This document shows, piece after piece, positions 40,964 through 47,866 of a DNA stretch of 64,000 bases (position 1 is the first letter of the stretch; the number at the start of each line of letters is the position of its first letter). The DNA is from Ideonella sp. (GTDB lineage Bacteria; Pseudomonadota; Gammaproteobacteria; Burkholderiales; Burkholderiaceae_C), in contig JABTUY010000010.1 in the NCBI GenBank assembly GCA_015075165.1, positions 1-64,000 on the forward strand, given 5' to 3'. A program made the position numbers and the translations under genes. The notes beneath the pieces were generated by a model, which saw nothing but the letters and a program-made list of their open reading frames with translations, was not told the DNA's origin and made no database searches.

Positions 40964-41494
40964 TCAGGCCGCCACCGCCTGCGCCGCGCCGGTGGGCGGC
41001 GCCGAGCGCAGCACGCGCCAGGCGCGGGCAGCGAACAAGCCCGACAGCAGGCCGTACAGCAGTGCCACCGTCGGCGCGAAGCCGGCCTGGTGCGTCAGCG
41101 CGGGGTTCATCACCTGCGTCACCGCCAGCGCATAGCGCAGGCCGAAGATGGTCCAGATCAGCAGCAGCGGCCACGGGCTGCCGGGCACGATCAGGCGGGC
41201 GTCGGCATCGAGCGCGATCGCCGGCGACGGCAGCAGGGCGATCAGGCCGAATGCGAGCGCCACGCCGACCGGCCAGGCCCAGAGCGCCGCGGCGCCAAGC
41301 GCCTGGGTGGCGCTCCACAGCGAAAAGACGGCGAACGCGATCGGCATGATCAGCAACTGCGCGCGCGGTAGGTGGCGCCGTTGCAGGTGGCGCAGTCCGA
41401 TCGCGGTGATGGCCACCAGCACCGCCCACACCCAGTGCGGCGTGCCGGCGACGATCTGGGACACGACGATGCCCAGCGGCGGTTGGTGCGGCAA
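40964..41494 (-). CDS. small integral membrane protein (DUF6622-like)
   Basis: A 176-residue protein with about five hydrophobic segments (VWAVLVAITAIGL, LLIMPIAFAVFSLWSAT, WPVGVALAFGLIALL, LLIWTIFGLRYALAV, VALLYGLLSGLFAARAW). The pattern resembles a small proteobacterial membrane family of unknown function. TTG 41494 has GGAG ten bases upstream. It is a single gene between the sensor kinase and the ECF/cupin pair; nothing in it points to substrate or partner. Confidence 0.72.
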   Translation of the reverse strand: MPHQPPLGIVVSQIVAGTPHWVWAVLVAITAIGLRHLQRRHLPRAQLLIMPIAFAVFSLWSATQALGAAALWAWPVGVALAFGLIALLPSPAIALDADARLIVPGSPWPLLLIWTIFGLRYALAVTQVMNPALTHQAGFAPTVALLYGLLSGLFAARAWRVLRSAPPTGAAQAVAA

Positions 41495-41632
41495 GGAAGG
41501 CTCCTTCGGGGTTCGATGGATGCCATGCTCGCGACCCCGCGCCGCGCTGGCGAGCGCGCCGCGACCGGGCGGCGGCGGCCGTCGCCAAGCGACGGCGTGG
41601 CGGCGCAGGCTGTGGCCGCGCTGGCGGCCGCG

Positions 41633-42127
41633 TCAGATCAGGTGCTCGACCTCGGGCCGCGCGCCGCGCAGGAAGACCGTGGCACCGTCGACGGTGGTGA
41701 TCGGCGCGTGCAGCACGTCCTTGCGGCCGAGGTGGAAGCCGCCGGCGTCGACGCGCAACTCGCCGAACCAGACCGCACCTTCGAGCACTACGCACTCCTC
41801 GTCCACCGGATGGCGGTGCGAAGGCAGGCGCGCGCCGGGCGCGAGCTTCAACAGGTACGACCAGATGCCGTCGGCGTCATGCAGCAGCTTGATCCGCAGG
41901 CCGGGGCCGAACGGTTGCCACGGGCCGTCATCGCGGCGCACGGTTACGTGGCGGCTGCGCTGGTCGTCGGCGATGCGCTCGAGCAGACGGTGCTTCACGC
42001 GCGCGGTGGCCGCCGCATCGGCCGGCTCGGGCAGCAGCGCGTCGAACAGTGCGCGGTTCAGTTGCGCGACCAGGGCGTCGTCGAGCCGTTCGCCGGGCTC
42101 GTCGGCAGGGGTGTTCAGTGGGTTCAT
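41633..42127 (-). CDS. ChrR-like cupin anti-sigma factor
   Basis: A 164-residue protein. Residues 1-60 form helices that correspond to the sigma-binding domain of ChrR-type anti-sigma factors, and residues 65-164 form a cupin (APGARLPSHRHPVDEECVVLEG, then GGFHLGRKDVLH) with the usual His/His/Glu metal ligands. The N-terminal HX3CX2C zinc site of classical ChrR is absent. The ATG overlaps the stop of the sigma factor gene, so the two are made together. It probably holds the sigma factor inactive until oxidative or singlet-oxygen stress, by family analogy. Confidence 0.85.
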   Translation of the reverse strand: MNPLNTPADEPGERLDDALVAQLNRALFDALLPEPADAAATARVKHRLLERIADDQRSRHVTVRRDDGPWQPFGPGLRIKLLHDADGIWSYLLKLAPGARLPSHRHPVDEECVVLEGAVWFGELRVDAGGFHLGRKDVLHAPITTVDGATVFLRGARPEVEHLI

Positions 42128-42759
42128 CTTGCGAGGGGCGCTGCCGGGCCGATGTCGGCCAGGCGTTCGCGCAGTTTCTGTTGGGCGCGCAGCAGGCACG
42201 ACTTCACCGTGCCCAGCGGCAGCGCGGTGGTGGCGGCGATCTGCGCATGCGTGAGATCGCGGTAGTAGGCCAGCGCGAGCAGCCAGCGCTCCTGCGCCGA
42301 CAGCTCGGCCAGCGCGCGCTGCACGCGCGAGCCGGCCTGCACCTGGGCCAGCAGCTCGGCCGGGCCGGGCTGGTCGCTGGCGATCGCGTCGGCCTCGTCT
42401 TCGTTGCCCGCGGTGAAGCGCACGGCGCGCTGGCGCAGGCAGTCGAGCGCGCGCGTGCGCACGATCGTCAGCAGCCAGGTCAGCGGGCCGCCGCGTCGCG
42501 CGTCGTAGCGCGACGCTTCGCGCCAGGCCTGGAAGAAGGCGTCGGCCAGCACGTCGTCGAGATCGGCATCGCGCAGCATGCGGCGCGCCAGCGTGCGCGC
42601 ATGCACGATGCAGATGTCGTAGAAGGCCTCGAACGCCACCGCGTCGCCGCCGGCGCTGCGCGCCAGCAGGCCCGCCAGGTGGTCGTCGCGCAGGCGGCGC
42701 TGCTCGGCCAACGCATCGGCGCCCGGGGGGTCGACTGGGGGCACGGCAGATTCGGCCAT
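42124..42759 (-). CDS. ECF sigma factor with cupin anti-sigma partner
   Basis: A 211-residue sigma-70 protein. Region 2 is near residues 45-110 (FYDICIVHARTLARRMLRDADLDDVLADAFFQAW), region 4 near 150-200 (ERWLLALAYYRDLTHAQIAATTALPLGTVKSCLLRAQQKLRE). It is a typical ECF sigma paired with a ChrR-like anti-sigma. ATG 42759 starts a hydrophilic leader of about 25 residues before region 2. It is divergent from the SRPBCC gene at 42985 across 225 bases that should hold both promoters. Confidence 0.93.
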   Translation of the reverse strand: MAESAVPPVDPPGADALAEQRRLRDDHLAGLLARSAGGDAVAFEAFYDICIVHARTLARRMLRDADLDDVLADAFFQAWREASRYDARRGGPLTWLLTIVRTRALDCLRQRAVRFTAGNEDEADAIASDQPGPAELLAQVQAGSRVQRALAELSAQERWLLALAYYRDLTHAQIAATTALPLGTVKSCLLRAQQKLRERLADIGPAAPLAR

Positions 42760-42984
42760 CGTCAGGGTGCGCGCTCGCGCGTCGCCGAGCGGCCGCGACC
42801 ATAGCAGATGCGAGGCGGCAGCGACAGCGGTTCGAGGCAGGTTGGACACGATGGCTGTGGGGCGGTGCGGCCGGGCGGCCTTCGCTGCGTCTACGGCGCG
42901 CCAGCGCGCCTGGATGCGTGAACCCGCGGGCCGAATCCACCGCGCGATGGCGCTCGTATCACGCCGGAACCGCTGGAGCCCGCC

Positions 42985-43464
42985 ATGACCCGATTCTGCG
43001 AAGTCAGCCACCGCGAATGGATCGCCGCCCCGCTGGCCGCCGTGCGCGCGCAGTTCGCCGATCTGCAGCACCACATCCGCAGCAACGTGCACCCCAAGCT
43101 GCGTCTCGAGCTGCTGCCGCGCGAGTCGCGGTGCACGCGCTTCGTGCAGGAAGTGCGGCTGCTCGGCGTGCGCCAGCGCGACGTGTTCGAGCGCCGGATG
43201 CACGACGACGGCTCGTTCGTCGACACCTCGATCGAAGGCTTCAACAAGGGCGGCACGGTGGCGTTCGGCTTCGCGCGCGAGGTGCGCGAGGGCCGCGACG
43301 GCACCGCGGTGGACATCACCGTCCGCCTGCCGCTGCCACCGCTGGTGGGTGCGCTGCTGCACGGCCCGCTGCGCGCGCAGGTGCGGCGCGAGGTGCGCGC
43401 CGCCGCCGCCGAGGACAAGTACGACCTCGAGGTGCGTGGCTACCCGAGCCATGCGCCGGCGTGA
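42985..43464 (+). CDS. SRPBCC-fold protein
   Basis: A 159-residue protein without signal peptide. It begins FCEVSHREWIAAPLAAVRAQFADLQHH, the first strand and helices of a START/SRPBCC lipid- or ligand-binding fold, and ends with a long basic/acidic helix (GPLRAQVRREVRAAAAEDKYDLE). SRPBCC proteins bind hydrophobic ligands in a deep pocket; the ligand cannot be told. It is divergent from the ECF sigma gene and may belong to its regulon. Confidence 0.75.
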   Translation: MTRFCEVSHREWIAAPLAAVRAQFADLQHHIRSNVHPKLRLELLPRESRCTRFVQEVRLLGVRQRDVFERRMHDDGSFVDTSIEGFNKGGTVAFGFAREVREGRDGTAVDITVRLPLPPLVGALLHGPLRAQVRREVRAAAAEDKYDLEVRGYPSHAPA

Positions 43465-43584
43465 CAGGCTGCACGCCGCTTTGCAAAGCTTTACGCGAGG
43501 GCATTGTCACCCGCGGGCAGCGCCCGGGCCGTTGGTCGATCATCGACGCATCGCGTCCTTGCCGCACCGTCGGCCCCGAAGCCC

Positions 43585-44220
43585 ATGTCTGCCTTGCACT
43601 CAGCGCACACCGTTTCCACGCCGGGCGAGCGTCAGCGCCCCAGCGGCCCCGATTCGACACCGCTTCGCGCCGCGCCGCGCGGCAGCCGCGCGGCGCTGAG
43701 TGCGGCGCTGGGTGCGCTGCTGCTGGCCGGTTGCGTGGTGGCGCCGGTGCGCCACCGCGCGCCGCCCCCGCCCGCGCCGCCGGCACCGCAGCAGACGATG
43801 TACTTCTACCCCGAGCTGTCGCAAAGCGAGAACAAGCAGGACCGCGACCGCTACGAGTGCTACCGCTGGGCGGTGCGCCAGACCGGGGTCGACCCGGGCA
43901 TGACGCCGGTGCGCGACGTGCCGCCACCGGTGCCACGCGCCGCGGTGCGCGACGGCTCCGAGGTGGTGGCCGGCGGCGCGATCGGCGCGATCACCGGTGC
44001 CGCGGTGTCGGGCCCGCGGCACGTCGGCCAGAGCATGGTGCTCGGGGCCGTCTTCGGCAGCCTGATCGGCGCCGCGGCGCAGGAAGCGCGGGTGCAGCAC
44101 GCCGAGCAGGCCTACGAACGCCGGCTGGCCAACCAACAGGCGCGGCAGCAGGTGCCGCTGGACAACTTCCACCGCGCGATGGGCGCCTGCATGGAAGGCC
44201 GCGGCTACCGCATCGGCTGA
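43585..44220 (+). CDS. glycine-zipper lipoprotein
   Basis: A 211-residue lipoprotein. A basic start is followed by SAALGALLLAGC, a good lipobox, then a Pro-rich stretch. A domain DRYECYRWAVRQTGVDP follows, then a glycine zipper (GGAIGAITGAAVSG, VLGAVFGSLIGAAAQEA) that can insert in membranes, and the end AMGACMEGRGYRIG. The first and last segments recur in the next protein (44232), so the two share a domain of which four Cys/Trp positions are kept. ATG 43585 gives a signal peptide of about 50 residues, which is long. Confidence 0.75.
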   Translation: MSALHSAHTVSTPGERQRPSGPDSTPLRAAPRGSRAALSAALGALLLAGCVVAPVRHRAPPPPAPPAPQQTMYFYPELSQSENKQDRDRYECYRWAVRQTGVDPGMTPVRDVPPPVPRAAVRDGSEVVAGGAIGAITGAAVSGPRHVGQSMVLGAVFGSLIGAAAQEARVQHAEQAYERRLANQQARQQVPLDNFHRAMGACMEGRGYRIG

Positions 44221-44231
44221 AGGGGAACACG

Positions 44232-44951
44232 ATGGCCTCTCGTGCAATGGCAGCGCGCACCGCGCTGCGCATGCTGATGGTGCTGGCGGCGTGTGCGCTG
44301 CCGCTCGGCGCGGCGCAGGCGCAGGATCGCGATCGTGTCGGCCACGGTGGCCCGCGCTTCAGCCACCCCATGCCGCCGCCACCGCCGGGCCACCGGCCGC
44401 CGCCGCGCGGCCAGTGGTACGACGGCGCGTACGGCCATTCGCACTACTACCCGGTCACCGGCTGGCGCGTGCACACGCTGCCGCCGCGTGTGGCATGGGT
44501 GCCGTGGCGTGGCGTGCGCTACGGCTACTGGGGCGGCGTCTGGTACGCACCCCATGGCAGTGCCTGGGTCGTCGCACGGCCGCCGGTGGGCATCGTGATC
44601 GCCGACCTGCCGGCGTTCCGCACCGTGGTGACGCTCGGTGGCGTCAGCTACTTCTATGCCAACGGCATCTACTACCGCGAGCATGGCGGCGGCGGCTACG
44701 AGGTGGTGCCGTCACCGGTGATCACCTCAACCGATGCATCGACCGGCCGCACCTTCGTCTACCCGAAGAACGGCCAGAGCGCGGAGCAACAGGCGAGCGA
44801 CGAATACGAGTGCCACCGCTGGGCGGTGAGCCAGACCGGCTTCGACCCGAGTGCCGCAGCCACCGGGCAGGGCAGCGGTCCGAGCGCGCGCGCGGACTAC
44901 GCGCGCGCGCAGAACGCGTGCCTCGAAGGGCGCGGCTACACCGTGCGCTGA
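44232..44951 (+). CDS. exported DUF6515-like protein
   Basis: A 239-residue exported protein. The signal peptide (TALRMLMVLAACALPLGAAQAQ) is followed by a Pro/His-rich stretch, then aromatic beta-rich sequence (YYPVTGWRVHTLPP, VRYGYWGGVWYAPHG, VSYFYANGIYYREHGGGGYEVV) typical of DUF6515 proteins. The C-terminal 65 residues (DEYECHRWAVSQTGFDP and AQNACLEGRGYTVR) repeat the domain of the preceding lipoprotein. AGGGGA lies before the ATG, eleven bases after the previous stop, so both are in one operon. Function unknown, envelope-associated. Confidence 0.78.
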   Translation: MASRAMAARTALRMLMVLAACALPLGAAQAQDRDRVGHGGPRFSHPMPPPPPGHRPPPRGQWYDGAYGHSHYYPVTGWRVHTLPPRVAWVPWRGVRYGYWGGVWYAPHGSAWVVARPPVGIVIADLPAFRTVVTLGGVSYFYANGIYYREHGGGGYEVVPSPVITSTDASTGRTFVYPKNGQSAEQQASDEYECHRWAVSQTGFDPSAAATGQGSGPSARADYARAQNACLEGRGYTVR

Positions 44952-44990
44952 TGCTGCGGCCAGGCAGCCCCGTGCGGGCGGCCTCGCGTC

Positions 44991-46535
44991 TCAGCGACGG
45001 CGGCCGCCGCCGAGCAGGCCACCGAGCACGCCGCGGATGATCTCGCGGCCCACCGACGAGCCGATGCTGCGCACCGCCGAGCGTGCCGCGGCTTCGGCCA
45101 GGCCCTCGTGGTGGCCGCCGCGCGGGCCGGTGCGGCCGAACAGCACCTCCTTCAGGCCGCCGAGCATGCCGCCGTCGTCGGCCGGCGCTGCTGTGCCTGC
45201 CGAAGCACCAGCGCCGCCGCTGGCCGCTGCGCCGCCGCCGGTCGCGCTGCCGGTGTTGGCAGCGCGACCCTTGAGCTTTTCGTAGGCCGATTCGCGATCG
45301 GCCGTCTTCTCGTAGACGCCGGCCACCAGCGAGCCGGCCAGCAGCGCCTTGCGCTGCTCGGGCGTGATCGGGCCGATCTGGCTGCCCGGCGGCAGCACGA
45401 ACACGCGCTCGGTCACGCTCGGGCGGCCCTTCTCGTCGAGGAAGCTGACCAGCGCCTCGCCGACCGCGAGCTCGGTGATCGCCTGCGCCATGTCGCCGAT
45501 CTTCGGGTTCGGCCGCATCGTGTCGGCCGCGGCCTTCACCGCCTTCTGGTCGCGCGGCGTGAACGCGCGCAGCGCGTGCTGCACGCGGTTGCCGAGCTGC
45601 GCCAGCACGGTGTCGGGCACGTCCAGCGGGTTCTGCGTCACGAAGAACACGCCCACGCCCTTGCTGCGCACCAGCCGCACCACGAGCTCGATGCGCTCGA
45701 GCAGCGCCGCCGGCGCATCCTTGAACAGCAGGTGCGCCTCGTCGAAGAAGAACACCAGCTTCGGCTTGTCGAGGTCGCCCACCTCGGGCAGCGTCTCGTA
45801 CAGCTCGGCCAGCATCCACAGCAGAAAGGTGGCGTACAGGCGCGGCGCGTTGAGCAGCTTGTCGGCAGCCAGCACGTTGACGACGCCGCGGCCGCTCACC
45901 GTCTGCATGAAGTCGCCGATGTTGAGCATCGGCTCGCCGAAGAACTTGTCGCCGCCTTGCTCGTCGATCTGCAGCAGCCCGCGCTGGATGGCGCCGACCG
46001 ACGCCGCGCTGATGTTGCCGTACTCGGTGGTGAACTGCTCGGCGTTGTCACCCACGTGCTGCAGCATCGCGCGCAGGTCTTTCATGTCGAGCAGCGCCAG
46101 GCCGTTGTCGTCGGCGATCTTGAACGTCAGCTGCAGCACGCCGGACTGGATGTCGTTGAGCTCGAGCATGCGCGCCAGCAGCAGCGGCCCCATGTCGCTG
46201 ACGGTGGCGCGCACCGGGTGGCCCTGCTCGCCGAACACGTCCCACAGCGTGGCCGGGCAACTCGTCGGCTCGGGCGCCGGCAGACCGCGCTCGGCGATGA
46301 TCTTGGCCACCTTGGCGGGCAGCTTGCCGGTCTGCGTGATGCCGGCGAGGTCGCCCTTCACGTCGGCCATGAACACCGGCACGCCCTGACGCGACAGGCT
46401 CTCGGCGATCGTCTGCAGCGTGATCGTCTTGCCGGTGCCGGTGGCACCGGTGATCAGCCCGTGGCGGTTTGTCAGCGCCGGCAGCAGGTGGCACTGGATG
46501 TCGCCGTGCTGGGCGACGAGGATCGGGTCGGACAT
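44991..46535 (-). CDS. HerA-like ATPase (DUF853, YjgR-type)
   Basis: A 514-residue P-loop ATPase of the HerA/FtsK superfamily. Walker A is GATGTGKT near residue 30, Walker B is [12 protein letters not shown] near 255, and [11 protein letters not shown] is the sensor region. It ends in a Gly/Ala-rich tail (residues 425-514) with a hydrophobic/Gly patch. This is the DUF853/YjgR type, whose role is unknown, rather than the HerA that works with NurA: no nuclease gene is adjacent. It is a single gene. Confidence 0.9.
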   Translation of the reverse strand: MSDPILVAQHGDIQCHLLPALTNRHGLITGATGTGKTITLQTIAESLSRQGVPVFMADVKGDLAGITQTGKLPAKVAKIIAERGLPAPEPTSCPATLWDVFGEQGHPVRATVSDMGPLLLARMLELNDIQSGVLQLTFKIADDNGLALLDMKDLRAMLQHVGDNAEQFTTEYGNISAASVGAIQRGLLQIDEQGGDKFFGEPMLNIGDFMQTVSGRGVVNVLAADKLLNAPRLYATFLLWMLAELYETLPEVGDLDKPKLVFFFDEAHLLFKDAPAALLERIELVVRLVRSKGVGVFFVTQNPLDVPDTVLAQLGNRVQHALRAFTPRDQKAVKAAADTMRPNPKIGDMAQAITELAVGEALVSFLDEKGRPSVTERVFVLPPGSQIGPITPEQRKALLAGSLVAGVYEKTADRESAYEKLKGRAANTGSATGGGAAASGGAGASAGTAAPADDGGMLGGLKEVLFGRTGPRGGHHEGLAEAAARSAVRSIGSSVGREIIRGVLGGLLGGGRRR

Positions 46536-46634
46536 GGTGCGGCTCCGGCGGCGTGCGTGACGACCGCGGCAGTCTAAGCGCAGCGCAGCGGCGCGCGCGG
46601 CAACCGCCGCGCGCGCCGCCAGGCGGCGGGCCGC

Positions 46635-46979
46635 TCAGGGCGTCTGCAGCGCGGGGTCGTTCAGGTCGAGCGCCGACGCCGCCACCGGTTCGGCGGCGCC
46701 GCGGCGCGCGTGCTCTTCGACCTTGTGCGCCTGCCACCAGGCGTGCAGCGCGGCGAACTCGCCGCCGAAGCGCCGCTGCTTCAGCTCGTCGGCCGCCATC
46801 ACGCACACCACGCCGTCGGCCATCGGCAGCACCTCTTTCGTGGTGCGCGCGTCGCAGTCCCAGAACAGCGCTTCGAGCGCGCTGTCATCGAGCTGCGATG
46901 GAACGAACGGGTACGGCGGCGCGGCGACGGCGAGGTTGGCGACGACGGCGGCGAGCGCGGGAATCCAATGCTTGGACAT
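46635..46979 (-). CDS. small exported protein, unknown
   Basis: A 114-residue protein with signal peptide MSKHWIPALAAVVANLAVAAP. The mature part has CDARTTKEVLPMADGVVCVMAADELKQRRFGGEF, with a Cys pair that could form a disulfide (residues 42 and 59). GGAGATTC precedes the ATG. It follows a lipoprotein gene by 41 bases in the same direction. No family recognised. Confidence 0.65.
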   Translation of the reverse strand: MSKHWIPALAAVVANLAVAAPPYPFVPSQLDDSALEALFWDCDARTTKEVLPMADGVVCVMAADELKQRRFGGEFAALHAWWQAHKVEEHARRGAAEPVAASALDLNDPALQTP

Positions 46980-47020
46980 GGTGAATCTCCGAGGGTGTTT
47001 CGATGAGGGATGAGCCGGCG

Positions 47021-47500
47021 TCAGTCGCCGACGACGAACACACGCGTGTGGCCGCGCTGGTCGAGCTGGTCGGCCACGGCGGCGGCCTGCTGCCGGTTGG
47101 CGCCGGTGACGAACACCGGCGCGCCGGCGTCGAGGTCGTGCGCGACGACCAGCGCCACCGCCAGGCCTGCGGCTTCTTCGACGCTGGCGCAGCAGCCGGC
47201 GTCGATCCAGGTCACGCCGCCGGCCAGCGTCTGGTCGATGGTCTCGGCGCGGGCGCGCGTGACGTGGCGGCCCGCGTCGCCCGACAGGTCTTGCCGATCG
47301 GGCAGCGCCGCGGGCGGCGGCACCTGCAGCCGGCCTTCGTCGTCGAACAGCGGCGAGGGCGGGGCCGCGAACGGCAGCGTCGCCAGATCGAACGCTTGGC
47401 CCGGCTCGCCGTCGAAGCCGCTGCACGCGCCGAGGGCGCTGGCGAGGGCACCGGCGACGCAGGCACGCGCCGCGCGGTGCAAGGGGGTGAAAGTCTTCAT
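47021..47500 (-). CDS. small lipoprotein, unknown
   Basis: A 159-residue lipoprotein: signal peptide with lipobox LGAC (Cys26), then GFDGEPGQAFDLATL. The last 80 residues (TIDQTLAGGVTWIDAGCCASVEEAAGLAVALVV, APVFVTGANRQQAAAVADQL, RVFVVGD) have alternating strands and helices as in rhodanese- or Rossmann-like small domains, with a CC pair at residues 103-104 that might be redox-active. GGAGACCGAG precedes the ATG. Its 5' leader holds a strong hairpin (47517-47536). Confidence 0.62.
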   Translation of the reverse strand: MKTFTPLHRAARACVAGALASALGACSGFDGEPGQAFDLATLPFAAPPSPLFDDEGRLQVPPPAALPDRQDLSGDAGRHVTRARAETIDQTLAGGVTWIDAGCCASVEEAAGLAVALVVAHDLDAGAPVFVTGANRQQAAAVADQLDQRGHTRVFVVGD

Positions 47501-47516
47501 CTCGGTCTCCGGTAGG

Positions 47517-47570
47517 GCACGGGAGGTTTCCCGTGCTGGAGCCGAGGTTGAAGAGGGCGGTCCTACCGCC
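47517..47570 (-). promoter_or_regulatory. two hairpins in leader of lipoprotein gene
   Basis: A perfect 8-base stem (GCACGGGA at 47517-47524, TCCCGTGC at 47529-47536) with a four-base loop ends 17 bases before the lipoprotein ATG, just upstream of its ribosome site. A second stem (GGCGGT at 47556-47561, ACCGCC at 47565-47570) lies upstream of it, toward the 46-residue basic protein gene. No T run follows either. They may stop transcription from the upstream gene or act on lipoprotein translation. Confidence 0.4.
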
Positions 47571-47645
47571 TTCCTACCGGAACGGGCGGTGTGGTCGACG
47601 AACTAGGGGGTGGCGTCGCACCGCGCTGACGGTGCAGCGCCGCGA

Positions 47646-47786
47646 TCAGTCGCTGCCCTTTTTCTGGGTGCGGCGATTGGGGCCCTTGACGCCCGGCGCA
47701 GCGCCGGTCTTGGCCTTGCCCTTCGCAGCCGACTTCTTGGCCGCTGTCTTCCTGCTCGTGGCGGCCTGCGGTGAGGTCATGCTCAT
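47646..47786 (-). CDS. 46-residue Lys/Ala-rich basic protein
   Basis: A short frame starting ATG 47786 with GAGGAG eight bases upstream. It encodes MSMTSPQAATSRKTAAKKSA, then a run of Lys/Ala/Gly with one Pro-containing turn and the end NRRTQKKGSD. Twelve of 46 residues are Lys or Arg and there are no acidic residues before the last one. The composition resembles the C-terminal tails of histone H1-like proteins of betaproteobacteria, so it may bind DNA or RNA. It stands alone between the lipoprotein and the BTAD regulator genes. Confidence 0.62.
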   Translation of the reverse strand: MSMTSPQAATSRKTAAKKSAAKGKAKTGAAPGVKGPNRRTQKKGSD

Positions 47787-47866
47787 GGTGCTGGCTCCTC
47801 GAATGTTCGCAACGATCGCGAACGCGGCGCATTGTGTCGGCGCTCACGCGAGGCAGCAAGCACTGC

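Noticed and set aside
44991-46535. HerA of a HerA-NurA or HerA-defence system
   Set aside because: The sequence is of the DUF853/YjgR type with a Gly-rich tail, and neither a nuclease nor a SIR2/DUF4297-like gene lies nearby.
45108-46577. Long plus-strand open frame opposite the HerA-like ATPase
   Set aside because: Its translation is Arg/His/Gln-rich with no family similarity, and the minus strand has an intact P-loop ATPase.
47563-47859. 98-codon minus-strand frame over the 46-residue gene
   Set aside because: Its product is low-complexity and lacks a ribosome site; the 46-residue frame in the same place has GAGGAG and a coherent basic sequence.
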